Assembly (NCBI GenBank): GCA_032622095.1
Contig: CP136066.1
Location: forward strand, 148,147,559 to 148,211,558
Direction of reading: 5' to 3'
DNA: 64,000 nt
Source of the DNA: Siphonodentalium dalli
Taxonomy: Eukaryota > Mollusca > Scaphopoda > Gadilida > Siphonodentaliidae
The position numbers were made by a program, and so were the translations under genes. Positions 54,226 to 64,000 of this stretch are shown here, piece after piece. How positions within the stretch are numbered: the stretch's first letter is position 1; every line of letters starts with the position of its first letter. The notes beneath the pieces were generated by a model. That model saw only the letters and a program-made list of their open reading frames with translations. It searched no databases and was not told the origin of the DNA.

Positions 54226-54439
54226 CAGTAATGCCCTAAATAACCAATTCCTTAACCACAGCAGAATTGTGGGTAATTTTTTCAGGATTTAGTCGGAAAT
54301 ATGGCTTGTTGCCATTCACCGGTAAGCTCTCAGTGAGAGCTTTCCGATGAATGGCAACAAGCCATATTTCCGTCTAAATCCTGAAAAATTACCCATAATT
54401 CTTCTGTGGTTAAAGAGTCAATTATTTAGGGCATTACTG
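54226..54439. mobile_element. MITE-A (Tc1/mariner-type ends), complete copy with TA duplication
   Basis: 214-bp near-perfect palindrome with ends CAGTAATGCC ... GGCATTACTG and arms of about 105 bp running through GGATTTAGTCGGAAATATGG to a centre near GAGAGC. It is flanked by TA on both sides. A neighbouring tandem unit at 55779-55790 preserves the empty site (CAATACATTGG), showing that exactly this element plus one TA was inserted. No coding capacity. Confidence 0.92.
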
Positions 54440-54831
54440 TACATTGGCACCTACAAGTATAATTACCAAATTCTGGTGACGGACTGAGAAATTATACCCT
54501 GATTGCCGCTTTTTGAACAACATGACCTTGAATATCAGATAGGGGGGGGGGGGGGGGGGGTCATGATATTCTAAGGCCGGAACATGTTTTGGAGGATCAT
54601 ACACAAATGAAGACCACTCTCTTGAAATGAGTCACCAGCTCTGCATGGTAGGTATTTAACCTGATTAATGAATTTATAAACAACCCATAAACAATACTTT
54701 GTGGTTTACTAATCCCAACATTTGTAGCAAGTTGTTACTGTTGATCATCATAGACACAACACCATCGACACCTGGATAGCATCATAATATTAACACATGG
54801 AGTTGTTGTATATATTAGTTTCTACGCATGT

Positions 54832-55318
54832 TAAAGGCCCACATAATTTTACAACCCCCAGATCACATTATATAAAATATATGCCACATTATATACCATT
54901 TGAAAGAGGAAGCTCCAAAATATTGTATTTTCAAGTTATTGGATGTTATAAACTGTGAAGATGTAGCTTTTGTTGAGATACCAACGTGTGTTTTGTGCTC
55001 ATGTTTCTGCACAAAGGCTATTATTTTCAATGGAAGGGGATAACTATATATTTAGATATAGAGTTATTCCTCTACCATTGAAAATAAACTATAGTTTAAA
55101 TTCAGTTGGATTCTGGGAGCCACAACGGAGGAAATGTTATTATGATTTCAGCAATTTTCTGTTACTCTATGGGCACCTTCTGAGACACACACGTTCCAAA
55201 ATGGTGATGAATTATAGTATTTTAATCATATTTTATGGCATAGATTGTTCTTAAAACCATATATCAATTAAGGCACCATAAAAAATAATCGGTGACTCGA
55301 AAATTAAATGGGCCATTG
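54832..55318. mobile_element. Repeat I (GGCCCA ends), copy 1
   Basis: Ends GGCCCACATAATTTT and AAATTAAATGGGCC are inverted; the inside holds CAGATCACATTATATAAAAT, CCATTTGAAAGAGGAAGCT and TGATGAATTATAGTATTTTA. The same sequence occurs at 63375-63745. Confidence 0.78.
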
Positions 55319-55401
55319 AGGATCTGTCCCAACTCCCAAGTAAAGATGATCGTATTATCAATGCACCCCTTGCCATTGCATGAATCATTATTGTCTTCGT
55401 A

Positions 55402-55743
55402 TAAGTCCCGTCACTGAGTAGACGCCACGACCGCCTCGATCTCGCTACTCTCATCGATGACAGTAGCCAGATCGGAGACGGTTGTGTCGTCTAGACACTG
55501 AGTCGCTGCCATGTTGATCCATCCAGTTTAAGTGCTACAGATCAAAGTTCTGGATGTACATTCCATATATGGAGTTTTGAATATTCATGAACTCCATATA
55601 TGGAGCTTTTGAATATTCATTAATTCCATATAATTGGCATTCACCTCTAGAACTTTGACCTGTAGCACTAAAACCGCAGAACGGGGGCTGGATGAATTCA
55701 ATATGGCTGCGACTTAGTGATCTCACTTATTGTATTCATGATA
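55402..55743. mobile_element. Foldback element (GGATCCATCCAG arms), copy 1
   Basis: Arms GTTGATCCATCCAG..AAGTGCTACAG and CTGTAGCACT..GCTGGATGAATTCAATATGG are inverted around a GGAGTTTTGAATATTCAT centre that is itself repeated. The outer ends ATAAGT....TCACT are also inverted. Confidence 0.78.
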
Positions 55744-55810
55744 TATGTGGGAAAATACATCAATAATCTCCAATACATTGGCACGTACATGTATAATTAC
55801 CAAAATATGC

Positions 55811-57081
55811 CTGCAGGGGCGCCAACAACTTCTAAATACTCTGCTATATAGGGGTATTTTTCAACAAAATTTACATTTCTGGCTTCACACTAATGCTTAT
55901 ACACAAACGGGCAACATGCGGGGTTAAATATAATTCTTTATCCTTTCTCCAGTTAAGCCTCCAAGCGAAATTGAAGATTAAAAGTAATGATTTTATGTTT
56001 GAACCGGTCATTTATCAATGCCTTATAAATCATTAACCGCAGATTAAAACCACAGAAACGGCATCTGTTATAGTCAACAAATCGCTAACAATCGCGCAGT
56101 ATTGAACAAATCACGTGCAACAATATGCAATGCATTTCGAATTCTCTCACGGGAACCCTATATATCCTCGACAAGGTAGCTCAATAGCAAATTAAGGTGC
56201 ATAACACAAGAGGCTGTCTTAAGCCGCCACGAACGCTAACGCACATTAAAATTGAGCATGGAGTGTCTCCATAAATCTGATTTAAATTTGTAGGTCGTAC
56301 CCTTATGCTAAATATGACTATATTCACTGACCAAATATGATTGCGGTTTTCATAGGGTTTTAGTGTTGTTAGTTGGGAAAAAGAAACCAATCTGCTTGGT
56401 TTATCATAATTCAGGAAGGAATATAAAGAGATTTATGCACTGGTTTGTAGCCACCCGGATCAGCGACCAGTCGTGAACTATTTAGTATCGAGTTTCGGGG
56501 ACATAAATTTATGAAGGTTCCAGATATCTGGGATCCTATCAACAGTAAATGCCTGTCTTATTTCCATTTTAAAGCTAAATGTTCTGAGTTGAGGGCCATT
56601 CCGGTTGTATACCCTCTAAATAGTCGATGTGCAATATTGCTCCCCGGGGAGCAGCAATATTTTCATTTCTTGAGGTGCACTATTTTACCACCCCTCCAAA
56701 ATACTAACTTGCCTCTCCATTGGAGGGTTAGCAGATGAAGAACAATATGCCACTCACGTGCATTTCAGTCGAAGAACAATTTATCACTCAGCGGGGGTCA
56801 AGTGCCTCCCCGTCGAAGAGCAATTTGTCCCTCAACGGGAGGTACACATTAGCATTCACAAGGGGTAAAATCGGCCTCTCCATGTAGGGGTGATAATTTA
56901 CCCCATTCGGAGGAAACTTGGCCATTTCGATTAGAAATTATAATTTGCTCACGCACATATGAAACACTGAATATACCACACTGAATCGTTACCTCCAAAC
57001 ATTCTAATAAATTATTATATCTATTTACACCAGTTGTTATTCAGCACCAATACGGATTAACATTAGTTTATAGTAAAACAA
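55811..57081. other. Unannotated stretch with a short GC palindrome
   Basis: 56629-56662 contains CAATATTGCTCCCC/GGGGAGCAGCAATATT. From 56690 to 56900 GAAGAACAAT..CACTCA and GAGGGTTAG/GGGAGGT motifs recur loosely. No gene. Confidence 0.5.
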
Positions 57082-57997
57082 ATTTGTTAAAGGTACTCAA
57101 TCTGATCAGACGCTCCTAAATTACTATTTCTTTGGCTTCGGGGGGTAAAACAATATTTGATTCGAGTCGAGGAACCCACCCATCAAATCTCAGAGTGATC
57201 AGATATCGATTTTTGAAGTTTGTTATTTCTCGAGAACTGTAATAATTTGTGGCCCAGAAACACGTGCTCAAACGGAGGATATCGGACAAAATTGCGGATG
57301 AAGATGGATAACTCCAAAATCAAGTGATAATACGGTCTAATGTCGTGATAATACGGCCATATTTTGTTGAACAAAATGTTGATAATTAAAGGTACTCAAT
57401 CCGATAAAACTCCTCTCAATTACTATTTCAATGGCTTCGGGGGTCAAAAATATTTGATTCGAGTCGAGGAAGTCACCCATCAAAGCTCAGATTTGTTAGA
57501 TATCGATTTTAGAAATCTATTATTTTTCATTATCGGGAATACTTTCTGGCTCAGAACACAGTCAAAATTGCGTTATTATTACCACTTGATTTTAGAGTTA
57601 TCCATCCTTGTCTGTTTGAATAGTGTTTTGGTGTACACATCTCGAGCAGATTACGAAATTGAATGCAATTATTAGTACTCATCTCGAGAAAATAAAAAAT
57701 TTCAAAAATCAATATCTAATAACTCTGAGCTTTGATGGGTTCCTCGACTCGAATCAAATATTTTTTACCACCAAAGCCAAAGAAATAGTAATATAGGACC
57801 CTCTGATCGGATTGTTGTTGTTGGAATCTGTTGAGATGGGGACCCTCTGATCGGATTGAGTACCTTTAACAAGTGTTGGGAAATTTTATACCATAGTTGA
57901 CAGTCACACTGATTAGCATTATTTTGTTGCCATAAATCGATTCTGATAACTAAAGCGTATTTTGAAGAAATACCGTCTGATCGGATTGAGTACATTT
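57082..57997. mobile_element. Family D, nested or tandem copies
   Basis: Left ends (AAAGGTACTCAAT) stand at 57089 and 57389; right ends (GATTGAGTA.CTTTAA) stand at about 57870 and 57993. At least two copies are inserted in or next to each other. GAGCTTTGATGGGTTCCTCG and CCAAAGCCAAAGAAATAGTA occur in both orientations. Confidence 0.75.
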
Positions 57998-59034
57998 AAC
58001 AAAAATTAATATTCTATACAGGCTCTGACGCTCTGGCATGCCGAAATTGCTTAACTATACAACCAAAACAAGTAAGTACAGGCTAATATTCCATACCAAT
58101 ATTGCTTCACTACAACAACAAAAGTAACAATAATAAATGACGAAATAAATTTGTCCCAGAAATAACAGAGATATTTGAAAATTTGAAATATATGTCAAAT
58201 ATATGTGATATATTTTGATAAGACCACCCTTCCCCGGACCAGGGACTAATATAACATATAAATTAGTCCAAGCCCAATACTATTTGAAGAAGTGTTTAAA
58301 GAGAAGAATTGTTTTAAAGAGCGTCAGCTTGGCATGTAAAGTTAGCCTTTACTGGAGGCTAATATTTATTATTCCTCTACTGTAGTATAATGTAGGTCCG
58401 GATCTGGTGGATTCAGAGCGCATGCAAGTTGCACCAACAGCAGTTCAATCGACCACATAACCATATGGGTTGCCTGTGCCATTGTGAGTTTGCGTAACCT
58501 GCCTTTTGTGAGGGCTGAACACTTGTAACTGAGACCTGTTCCTTTACCACTGTACACATTTAAACACAAACTGAAGAGAAAACGATATACTGAATAGAAG
58601 CGAAATCACGAAATTACAGGTTGTGCTATATGCACAAAAGACCTCCCGCTATGCATAAGCAGAAGCTCAACAACACATGTGACATATAAACATACAACTT
58701 TAAGTTAAATACATATCTAAATTACGGTGTACTTGATGGTACCTTGAAGTATTGAAAGTTCAATAGGTTGTAACATGTAGTGGTCTGTAGACAGCTCTAA
58801 TAATCGGCTCAAATGATTATCATTAAGCCACTAAAACTAAGTTTGTCCATGGGTCTTCTTATATGACTGTGCAACTATAGTATATGCACGACACTATGTC
58901 TATGGACAGACAGGACTTTCGCTTATTTGTGTGAGACTTTATTTGGATCAACAGGAATAGACACGGAAATGGTATGTAGAGAATTGTTGATCGAAACATT
59001 GCACATGGATATTCATGATGCGATGTACACATTT
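57998..59034. other. Unannotated stretch
   Basis: No gene is recognised; a minus-strand ORF at 58369-58569 lacks a domain. TCTGATGG-type family D sequence ends at about 57997. Confidence 0.5.
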
Positions 59035-59422
59035 CATGGATATGAGATGATCTTACACGATGTTCATAGTATGGACTTGTGTTAAATTTATAATTTAGTA
59101 CCCAGGCGTTATGCCAACCTGGGGAATGTAGCATTCTACTAACATCGCCGAAATTTTCATATAAATCGACCATATCACTCCATAGAAATCATTCTCCGAA
59201 CTACGCTCAAATGTAAATATTTACATCTCGATTCGGGACGCAACTATCAGCGATAAACTAACGCAAATGATTTCGCCATCGAGAGTATACGTCCCGTCAT
59301 TGTGCATTTATTTATGATATAAGAATGACTGTTTTAATTTGGATTAATATTCGTAAAAAAAAAAAAACTACTTTGAACAAGTTATTTTTCTTAATTACCG
59401 GTGTGTTTCATATCACTGACTT
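59035..59422. repeat. Dispersed repeat F, copy 3
   Basis: AATGTAGCATTCTACTAACAT, CGGGACGCAACTATC and the GTGTGTTTCATATCACTG end match copies 1 and 2. Confidence 0.7.
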
Positions 59423-59679
59423 TAGAGGCTCTTCCCTGAATTTTCTGTATATATAGATTCGGACTGTAAATAAATGATGATCGTATTAAATAAAGGTGTA
59501 TGAACTTTGAGTACTACTTTAATCCTCTCTATACTAAATACTCATTTACGAGTAGTTCCCTTAGATAATATTCAGACAATAGGTTCAAGAAAACGACCAT
59601 GCTTAATTTCAAAACAAAACATGTGGCTACTTTTAGAAAATAACAAACATTACAACATTTTCGATTGGAAATATATCTT

Positions 59680-59720
59680 TTAAAGGTACTCAATCCGATT
59701 CGATGGTCCCCATATAATCC

Positions 59721-59751
<31 letters not shown>

Positions 59752-60148
59752 TTTTCAGAAATGCCGCTTCAGGAATCAGAATCGTTTAATTGCCAAAAAA
59801 TAATGCTAACCACTGTCAACTATAGTATAAAATTGCACGAAACGTGTTATTTATCAACATGTTGTTCGACAAAATTTGGCCTTATTATCAACACAAAGCC
59901 TCTTGATTTTAGAGTTATCCATCTTCATCCGCAATTTGGTCCGAGACCGTCGACTTGTCGACTTTTACTGGGCCACCAATAAGTCTCAATGGTGAAAAAT
60001 AATAGATTTAAAAAATCGATATCTAATAACTCTGAGCTTTGAAAGGTGGGTTCCTCGACTAGAATCAAATATTTGTTACCCCCGAATCAAAATAAATAGT
60101 AATTGAGGCTGATTGAGGGGCGCTTAATCGGATTATGCATCTTTAGAC
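59680..60148. mobile_element. Family D copy with (CAA)n
   Basis: TTAAAGGTACTCAATCCGAT ... AATCGGATTATGCATCTTTA. A (CAACAA)n stretch (59720-59750) lies near the left end, where other copies have single ACAACAACA. Confidence 0.78.
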
Positions 60149-60267
60149 ACTTTTAAGTGATATATAAGTGCAACAACTGCTGTTTCTCGTGCTTCTTGGT
60201 AATACTAACTGAAACGTGCCTTCGAAAGGAGGTTCGTGAAACAATTGTTACCGGGGAGAGTTAGAAC

Positions 60268-60495
60268 ATCTTTAACCCTTTCTATACTGAATGGATTCTC
60301 CTATTCATTTATAAAAAAAAGTATACATGGGAATGGTCTATTACATGTATTCATTTGGTTTGGAGGGGTGTTCAGGTAAAGCAGATGACAGACATTTATA
60401 CGAGCATAATGATTCATAATCATTTGTTTGTTGAACTTATTATCTGAACATTTTCTAAGGGAACTACTCGTCAATGCGTAGTTAGTGTAGAAATA
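60268..60495. mobile_element. Family H element
   Basis: TTAACCCTTTCTATACTGAA ... AACTACTCGTCAATGCGTAG; it shares GAATGGTCTATT, GGAGGGGTGTTCAGG and TTATCTGAACATTTTCTAAG with other copies. 60496-60829 has no other feature. Confidence 0.65.
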
Positions 60496-60829
60496 TTTAA
60501 GAGTACATGTTATACTCGTTAGTCCGTTGGATGGCGCGGGCAACATTGAAAAACACATTATAAAGAGCGTGAATCTGTTGCTGCAACATATCCCCGTGCA
60601 AATAAGTTCATATTGGACTTAAATATTCGCATGTGAATTTTCTTGTATATTATGGATTTGCAATACAATTCATATATATGCAGCGAAATATATATCAAGA
60701 TATGACACACTGCAAAAACTAGTAGCTCCACTTTCCGGTTCACTAAGGTAAAAAATACTTAACTCGCAATATAATTTCTGCTAAAAGGTCCGAAAGATTT
60801 TCCAACATGCGTCTTATCTGTTGTTGCAG

Positions 60830-61119
60830 ACGAGTCAAGAAAATGTTGTCTGTCACGAAAGTGTGTTTCTCCCAAAGATTCACTCGTCGCCATCGCTATG
60901 CTCGACGGACATGGACCTCAGTTTTCACTTCTCAGATAGACCTGACTCGACTCCACTGTGCACCGGCCGAAGGTTGGATCTCTACAGCTCACGCTCCGAC
61001 CACAGACCTGGCGCAACTCCATTGTGCACTGGCCGAAGTATCGACGACAAAGACACATCTGACCTCAAGTTGAAATGGGGAACACCAATGGCACGAGACG
61101 CTGCAAAGCACGTGTACAG
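60830..61119 (+). CDS. Exon of unrecognised protein (disordered region), upstream of LRRC74-like exon
   Basis: This exon candidate follows the acceptor TTGTTGCAG (ending 60829) and ends at CAG before the donor GTAAACT at 61120. The open frame gives a hydrophilic, Ser/Asp-rich segment with an imperfect internal repeat: D(S/A)TPLCTGR appears twice about 25 residues apart. It ends in WGTPMARDAAKHVYR. The exon leaves two bases of an Arg codon, and the next exon at 61559 supplies the third, which supports the join. The upstream start is not identified; earlier exons may lie in unannotated sequence to the left. The function is not recognisable from this exon alone. Confidence 0.6.
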
Positions 61120-61558
61120 GTAAACTCACCACCATCGTCGTCATCGTCGTAATCGTCATTCATCATCATTATCGTCATCATCATCATCGTCATCATCATC
61201 ACCATCACCATCATCGTCGTCGTTAACGTAGTCGTCACTGAATCGCGGCCATATTGGATCCATCCAGTCCGTTCCTTTTTTAGTGCTACAGGTCACAGTT
61301 CTGGAGTAGCATTCCATATTTTGAATATTCATTAATTTCATATATGGGATGCTAGCTACTCCAGAACTTTGACCTGTAGCACTAAAACGGAACGGGGCTG
61401 GATGGATCCAATATGGCCGCGACTCAATTACAAGGCGTATTCAATTGTTGTCCTTGTCGTCGGTCTTGGTGACTTGGTTTTCTTTTGGGTTTGGTCACGT
61501 AAGATTTGTTTATAGCTATTTTTTCCTGTAATGCTTGCAACGGTTTCTCTTGTTACAG
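61120..61558 (+). other. Intron with CAT/CGT microsatellite and foldback element
   Basis: This intron lies between the first two exons of the right-hand gene. It carries a (CATCGT)/(CATCAT)-type microsatellite at about 61128-61225, whose reverse strand reads as poly-Asp and makes an artefactual ORF. A palindromic foldback element (61240-61425) follows. The remainder is unremarkable. Confidence 0.6.
61240..61425. mobile_element. Foldback element (GGATCCATCCAG arms), copy 2
   Basis: TCGCGGCCATATTGGATCCA ... TGGATCCAATATGGCCGCGA; inner CTCCAGAACTTTGACCTGTA arm as in copy 1. It lies within an intron of the right-hand gene. Confidence 0.82.
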
Positions 61559-61725
61559 GTATAGCGATAATTATTTCGAGAAGAAAGCGAGGATTTTAAG
61601 GGGGAAGTTTGGTGGTTATCTGAAGAACTACTTCCGAGAGGGCTACATGGACAGAACTGAGTCAAGTGAAGAAACCCACCACGAGGAGAGTGATATTGAC
61701 GATGACGAGCTCAATTCCAGCTCAG
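61559..61725 (+). CDS. Second exon of the same gene, basic then acidic
   Basis: The exon starts after TCTCTTGTTACAG (ending 61558) and ends at CTCAG before donor GTAATT. Its first base completes the Arg codon split at 61119/61559, and it ends one base into a codon, matching the phase of the acceptor at 62744. The translation begins YSDNYFEKKARILRGKFGGY, a basic stretch, and finishes with an acidic Glu/Asp/Ser run (EESDIDDDELNSSS), probably a flexible linker. A family B transposon begins about 20-30 nt after the donor, so reading through the donor gives a spurious ORF into the transposon. Confidence 0.65.
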
Positions 61726-62744
61726 GTAATTACAAGGTTACGTCCTGTGTCCGTGAACTCTTCCATGACTGGAGCTTCCTGAAATTGTGCGACATCCCTG
61801 TGCCAAAGCATTCTCAAATATATGCGAGTCTCCTATGCATAGGGAGCTCGCATGTATAAAAGAATACATTGGCCTAACAATATTTACATTGACCGTGTAA
61901 GCCAGTGCATTCTCTTATATATGCAAGGCTCCCTATATATGGGAGGCTGGCATATATAAGAGAATGCACTGGCACAGGATCTTTAATGTTGCACCAGCGC
62001 AGCTCCCGCCATGAAAAGCCAGTCCAGGACGAGGATAATGAGTTTTGGGGAGGGGTGTCCAAATTTGAATTGAACTGCACCTTCACTCGAAGACAAATAT
62101 TCCCAACAGCTAGTTTAGTGTTAAGAAACTTTACTTGCGTGCTCGTTGAGTATATCAAACTTACCTGTCGGTAATTGGCAACCTATATATACCACCATCT
62201 TATATTGTTAGAACGTTAGCGTCTGCCGAATTTCTTTCGAGCTCAATATTACAATCTGAAAACAATGAAGTCTGCGTTTCGGTTGCTCTCTATATGGAGT
62301 CCGATTGTCATAACTGTAGTTACCAAAAGTACAGTTAGGAAACTCTAACGCTGGTATGCTTTCGAGAGGCAAACATTATCAAATTGAAAGTTTCACGGAA
62401 GAGTGACATGCCTTCCTCATGATATCCGGTGTTTGATATTTTGTGAATGGTGGGGTTCACTGTGCTTAAATGTATTTCTAAGCGTTAACTATTTATCGTG
62501 CTTTTACGAAACATCTTTAATCATTGCTATTCAACCGTCGAAGGAATGTTTCTGTTACACATCGGAATGAAACATGAACATGGTTAATTTTGCCATCCAT
62601 ATCGGACCATAAATGTTATCTTCTGCATAATCGAGCTGATTGCACCAAGTTACCGGTCGTGCAACCGGTTCAATTGGGGCCAATTAGAACCAGTCAATAT
62701 ATCGTGAAATTCGACAATAATTGTCTTGGTTTTTTATATCACAG
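61726..62744 (+). other. Intron containing a family B hairpin element
   Basis: This intron lies between the acidic-linker exon and the LRRC74-like exon. The family B copy occupies about 61750-62020. 62026-62744 shows no coding signal or repeat that I recognise elsewhere in the window. Confidence 0.6.
61747..62022. mobile_element. Family B copy in the LRRC74-like gene intron
   Basis: GAACTCTTCCATGACTGGAG on the left; inner hairpins around GGCCTAACAATATTTACATT; GCTCCCGCCATGAAAAG on the right. The terminal TTAA sequences are eroded. Confidence 0.78.
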
Positions 62745-62995
62745 ATGAAAAAGTGCATTCTTCAATTTCAGGCCACAATCTTCTCGCGGATGTTTCCATA
62801 AAGAAATTAAAGGAGTACGGGGAGTCGCCGGATTATAAAATGTTGTGTGAAAGACTCGGTGCGATACCAAATTCATACGTCATGCGCCACTCGTTAGATG
62901 ACGGCATTCAAATGAATTACAGATACCTGAACTCCAGAGATGCCAAGGGAATCGCATATGAAATGGAGGTCGGTGACACAGGAGCTTGTCGTTAA
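62745..62995 (+). CDS. LRRC74-like exon (region before the LRRs), 3' end uncertain
   Basis: The exon starts after TTTATATCACAG (ending 62744). With one base carried over it reads in phase with the previous exon. Residues such as LCERLGAIPNSYVMRHSLDD and YRYLNSRDAKGIAYEME resemble the conserved segment before the ribonuclease-inhibitor-type leucine-rich repeats in LRRC74/TCTE1-like proteins (typically C-x-x-x-G-V-x-P-V-S-Y-F-x-R). The similarity is from memory of the family and is moderate. The frame runs to TAA at 62993-62995. A weak alternative donor (GAG|GTCGGT) at 62969 would let the exon splice to LRR exons beyond the window. A second good acceptor at 62771 (TTTCAATTTCAG) keeps the same phase, so a 27-nt alternative exon start is possible. 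Confidence 0.5.
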
Positions 62996-63374
62996 TATCA
63001 ATGGGCAAACAAAATAAATAGTAATACTAAAATATAAATAAACAAATAAATGAATAATACAAATAATCACAAAGAGCGTGAACATGCCTGTCACTTTAGC
63101 GGCCACCATTCACGGCCTAATCCGTTTCATAAAATTCCAACGTCAATCTTTGAATATTGTATGTTATCACACAATTTGTCCCTAAACCCGGCCTCATAGT
63201 TGTTAGTAAGAGCTAAGCGTAATAATATCGATGTCAATTCCGAAACTTTATTATTATGTTAATTATAATATCGTTATTATATTCGATTTGTGTTGGGTTA
63301 TTTAGTGTTGACTGTGATTAAATCATGTGTGATTAGGCTTGTTGAACAATTTGTCAACAAGAAATGACACATTT

Positions 63375-63745
63375 AAAGGCCCACTTAATTCTCGAACCCC
63401 CAGATCACATATATAAAATATATATGCCATATTATTTACCATTTGAAAGAGGAAGCTACAAAACATCGTATTATCAACTTATCTGGTGTAATAAACTGTG
63501 AACATGTTGTTTTGTTTTTTGAGTTACCAACATGTTTTTGTCATCTAGATTGTAGTAAATTTGTAGTATTTTCAAAGGAGGGGGGATAACTCCATATCTT
63601 AAAGATAGAGTTATTCCCCTTGCATTGAAAATTCAGCTGTTTTCTATTTATGTACGAGCATCTTCTGAGACAGATGTTTTAAATGGTGATGAATTATAGT
63701 ATTTTAATCATATTTTATGGAATATATTGTTATTAACACCGTATA
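63375..63745. mobile_element. Repeat I, copy 2 (right end eroded)
   Basis: TTAAAGGCCCACTTAATTCT through CCATTTGAAAGAGGAAGCTA to AATCATATTTTATGGAATAT; no clear right end. 62996-63374 and 63746-64000 show nothing else. Confidence 0.75.
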
Positions 63746-64000
63746 TCAAGTCACTATTTCGTATATAATTGCGACTCATTAGAGATCCTCTATATTTGTT
63801 TTTGTAGGATTTGTATATTTTGTACGCGAATTAGAACTACTTGATTGTGGAATGCGTTTGAAATGAATTTTATAATGATTTACAGTAATAATCGCGAAGG
63901 GTACTGGAAGCAAATGAGCCAGGCAATGGGCTCGGTGGGGCTATACTTGTCAGGGTATGCGCCTTATCGTCATAAGATTATCTTAAGATGGACTTAATCT

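Larger units (their letters stand above)
53665..55810. repeat. Array of ~0.7-kb units with three nested insertions
   Basis: Units share TTTATAAACAACCCATAAAC, AACATGACCTTGAATATCAG, TTGGAGGATCAT and AATCTCCAATACATTGGCAC. A partial unit covers 53665-53950, a second 53955-54650 and a third 54655-55810. MITE-A (54226-54439) sits in the second. A GGCCCA-ended element (about 54832-55318) and a foldback (about 55402-55743) sit in the third. Unit-to-unit comparison gives the empty site for each. Confidence 0.82.

Noticed and set aside
61156-61341. Poly-aspartate ORF on the minus strand
   Set aside because: It is the translation of a CATCAT/CATCGT microsatellite inside an intron.

Overview
This is a eukaryotic, AT-rich, repeat-dense piece of an animal nuclear genome. 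It shows spliced exons with GT-AG borders, several non-LTR and Penelope-like retroelements, a tRNA-derived SINE and dozens of short hairpin transposons. The SINE with an AATC tail, the abundance of short TIR elements and the 'pearl-like' tandem-core repeats suggest a lophotrochozoan, possibly a mollusc. That placement is an inference of low to moderate confidence.

Host genes are sparse. Three phase-compatible exons at 30163-30270, 35721-35873 and 41532-41819 (+) encode the C-terminal part of the mitochondrial coenzyme Q kinase-like protein COQ8A/ADCK3, including its stop codon. Their two introns are over 5 kb each and filled with repeats, including an antisense LINE fragment and a palindromic ribozyme-bearing retroelement remnant. 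A second gene begins near the right end: exons 60830-61119, 61559-61725 and 62745 onward (+) join in phase, and the last resembles the region before the repeats in LRRC74-like leucine-rich-repeat proteins. No host gene was recognised in 1-30 kb.

Layout: 1-9 kb holds tandem and dispersed repeats, hairpins and a 161-bp inverted duplication with an acidic, possibly piggyBac-like coding fragment. 9-14.15 kb is a 2.1-kb segment duplicated in tandem; its second copy carries a 19-bp minisatellite grown from 3 to 52 units. 14-29 kb is a field of short TIR elements. Two of these carry a single start exon of a larger gene (18452-19482; 23457-24087, RecQ-like), and a 156-bp element carries telomere-like repeats between 8-bp target duplications. 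30-42 kb is the COQ8A 3' region. 45-52 kb is a Penelope-like element (PLE): a partial upstream copy, a zinc-finger ORF, a TATA box plus hammerhead ribozyme, then a decayed RT/GIY-YIG coding region split by a 1.76-kb TIR element. 52-60 kb holds more repeats, including an array of about 0.7-kb units with three nested insertions.

The clearest system-level signal is the PLE set: at two loci a TATAAAAGG box sits about 40 nt upstream of a hammerhead-ribozyme fold. At one of these loci the box-ribozyme units are arranged as a divergent palindrome.
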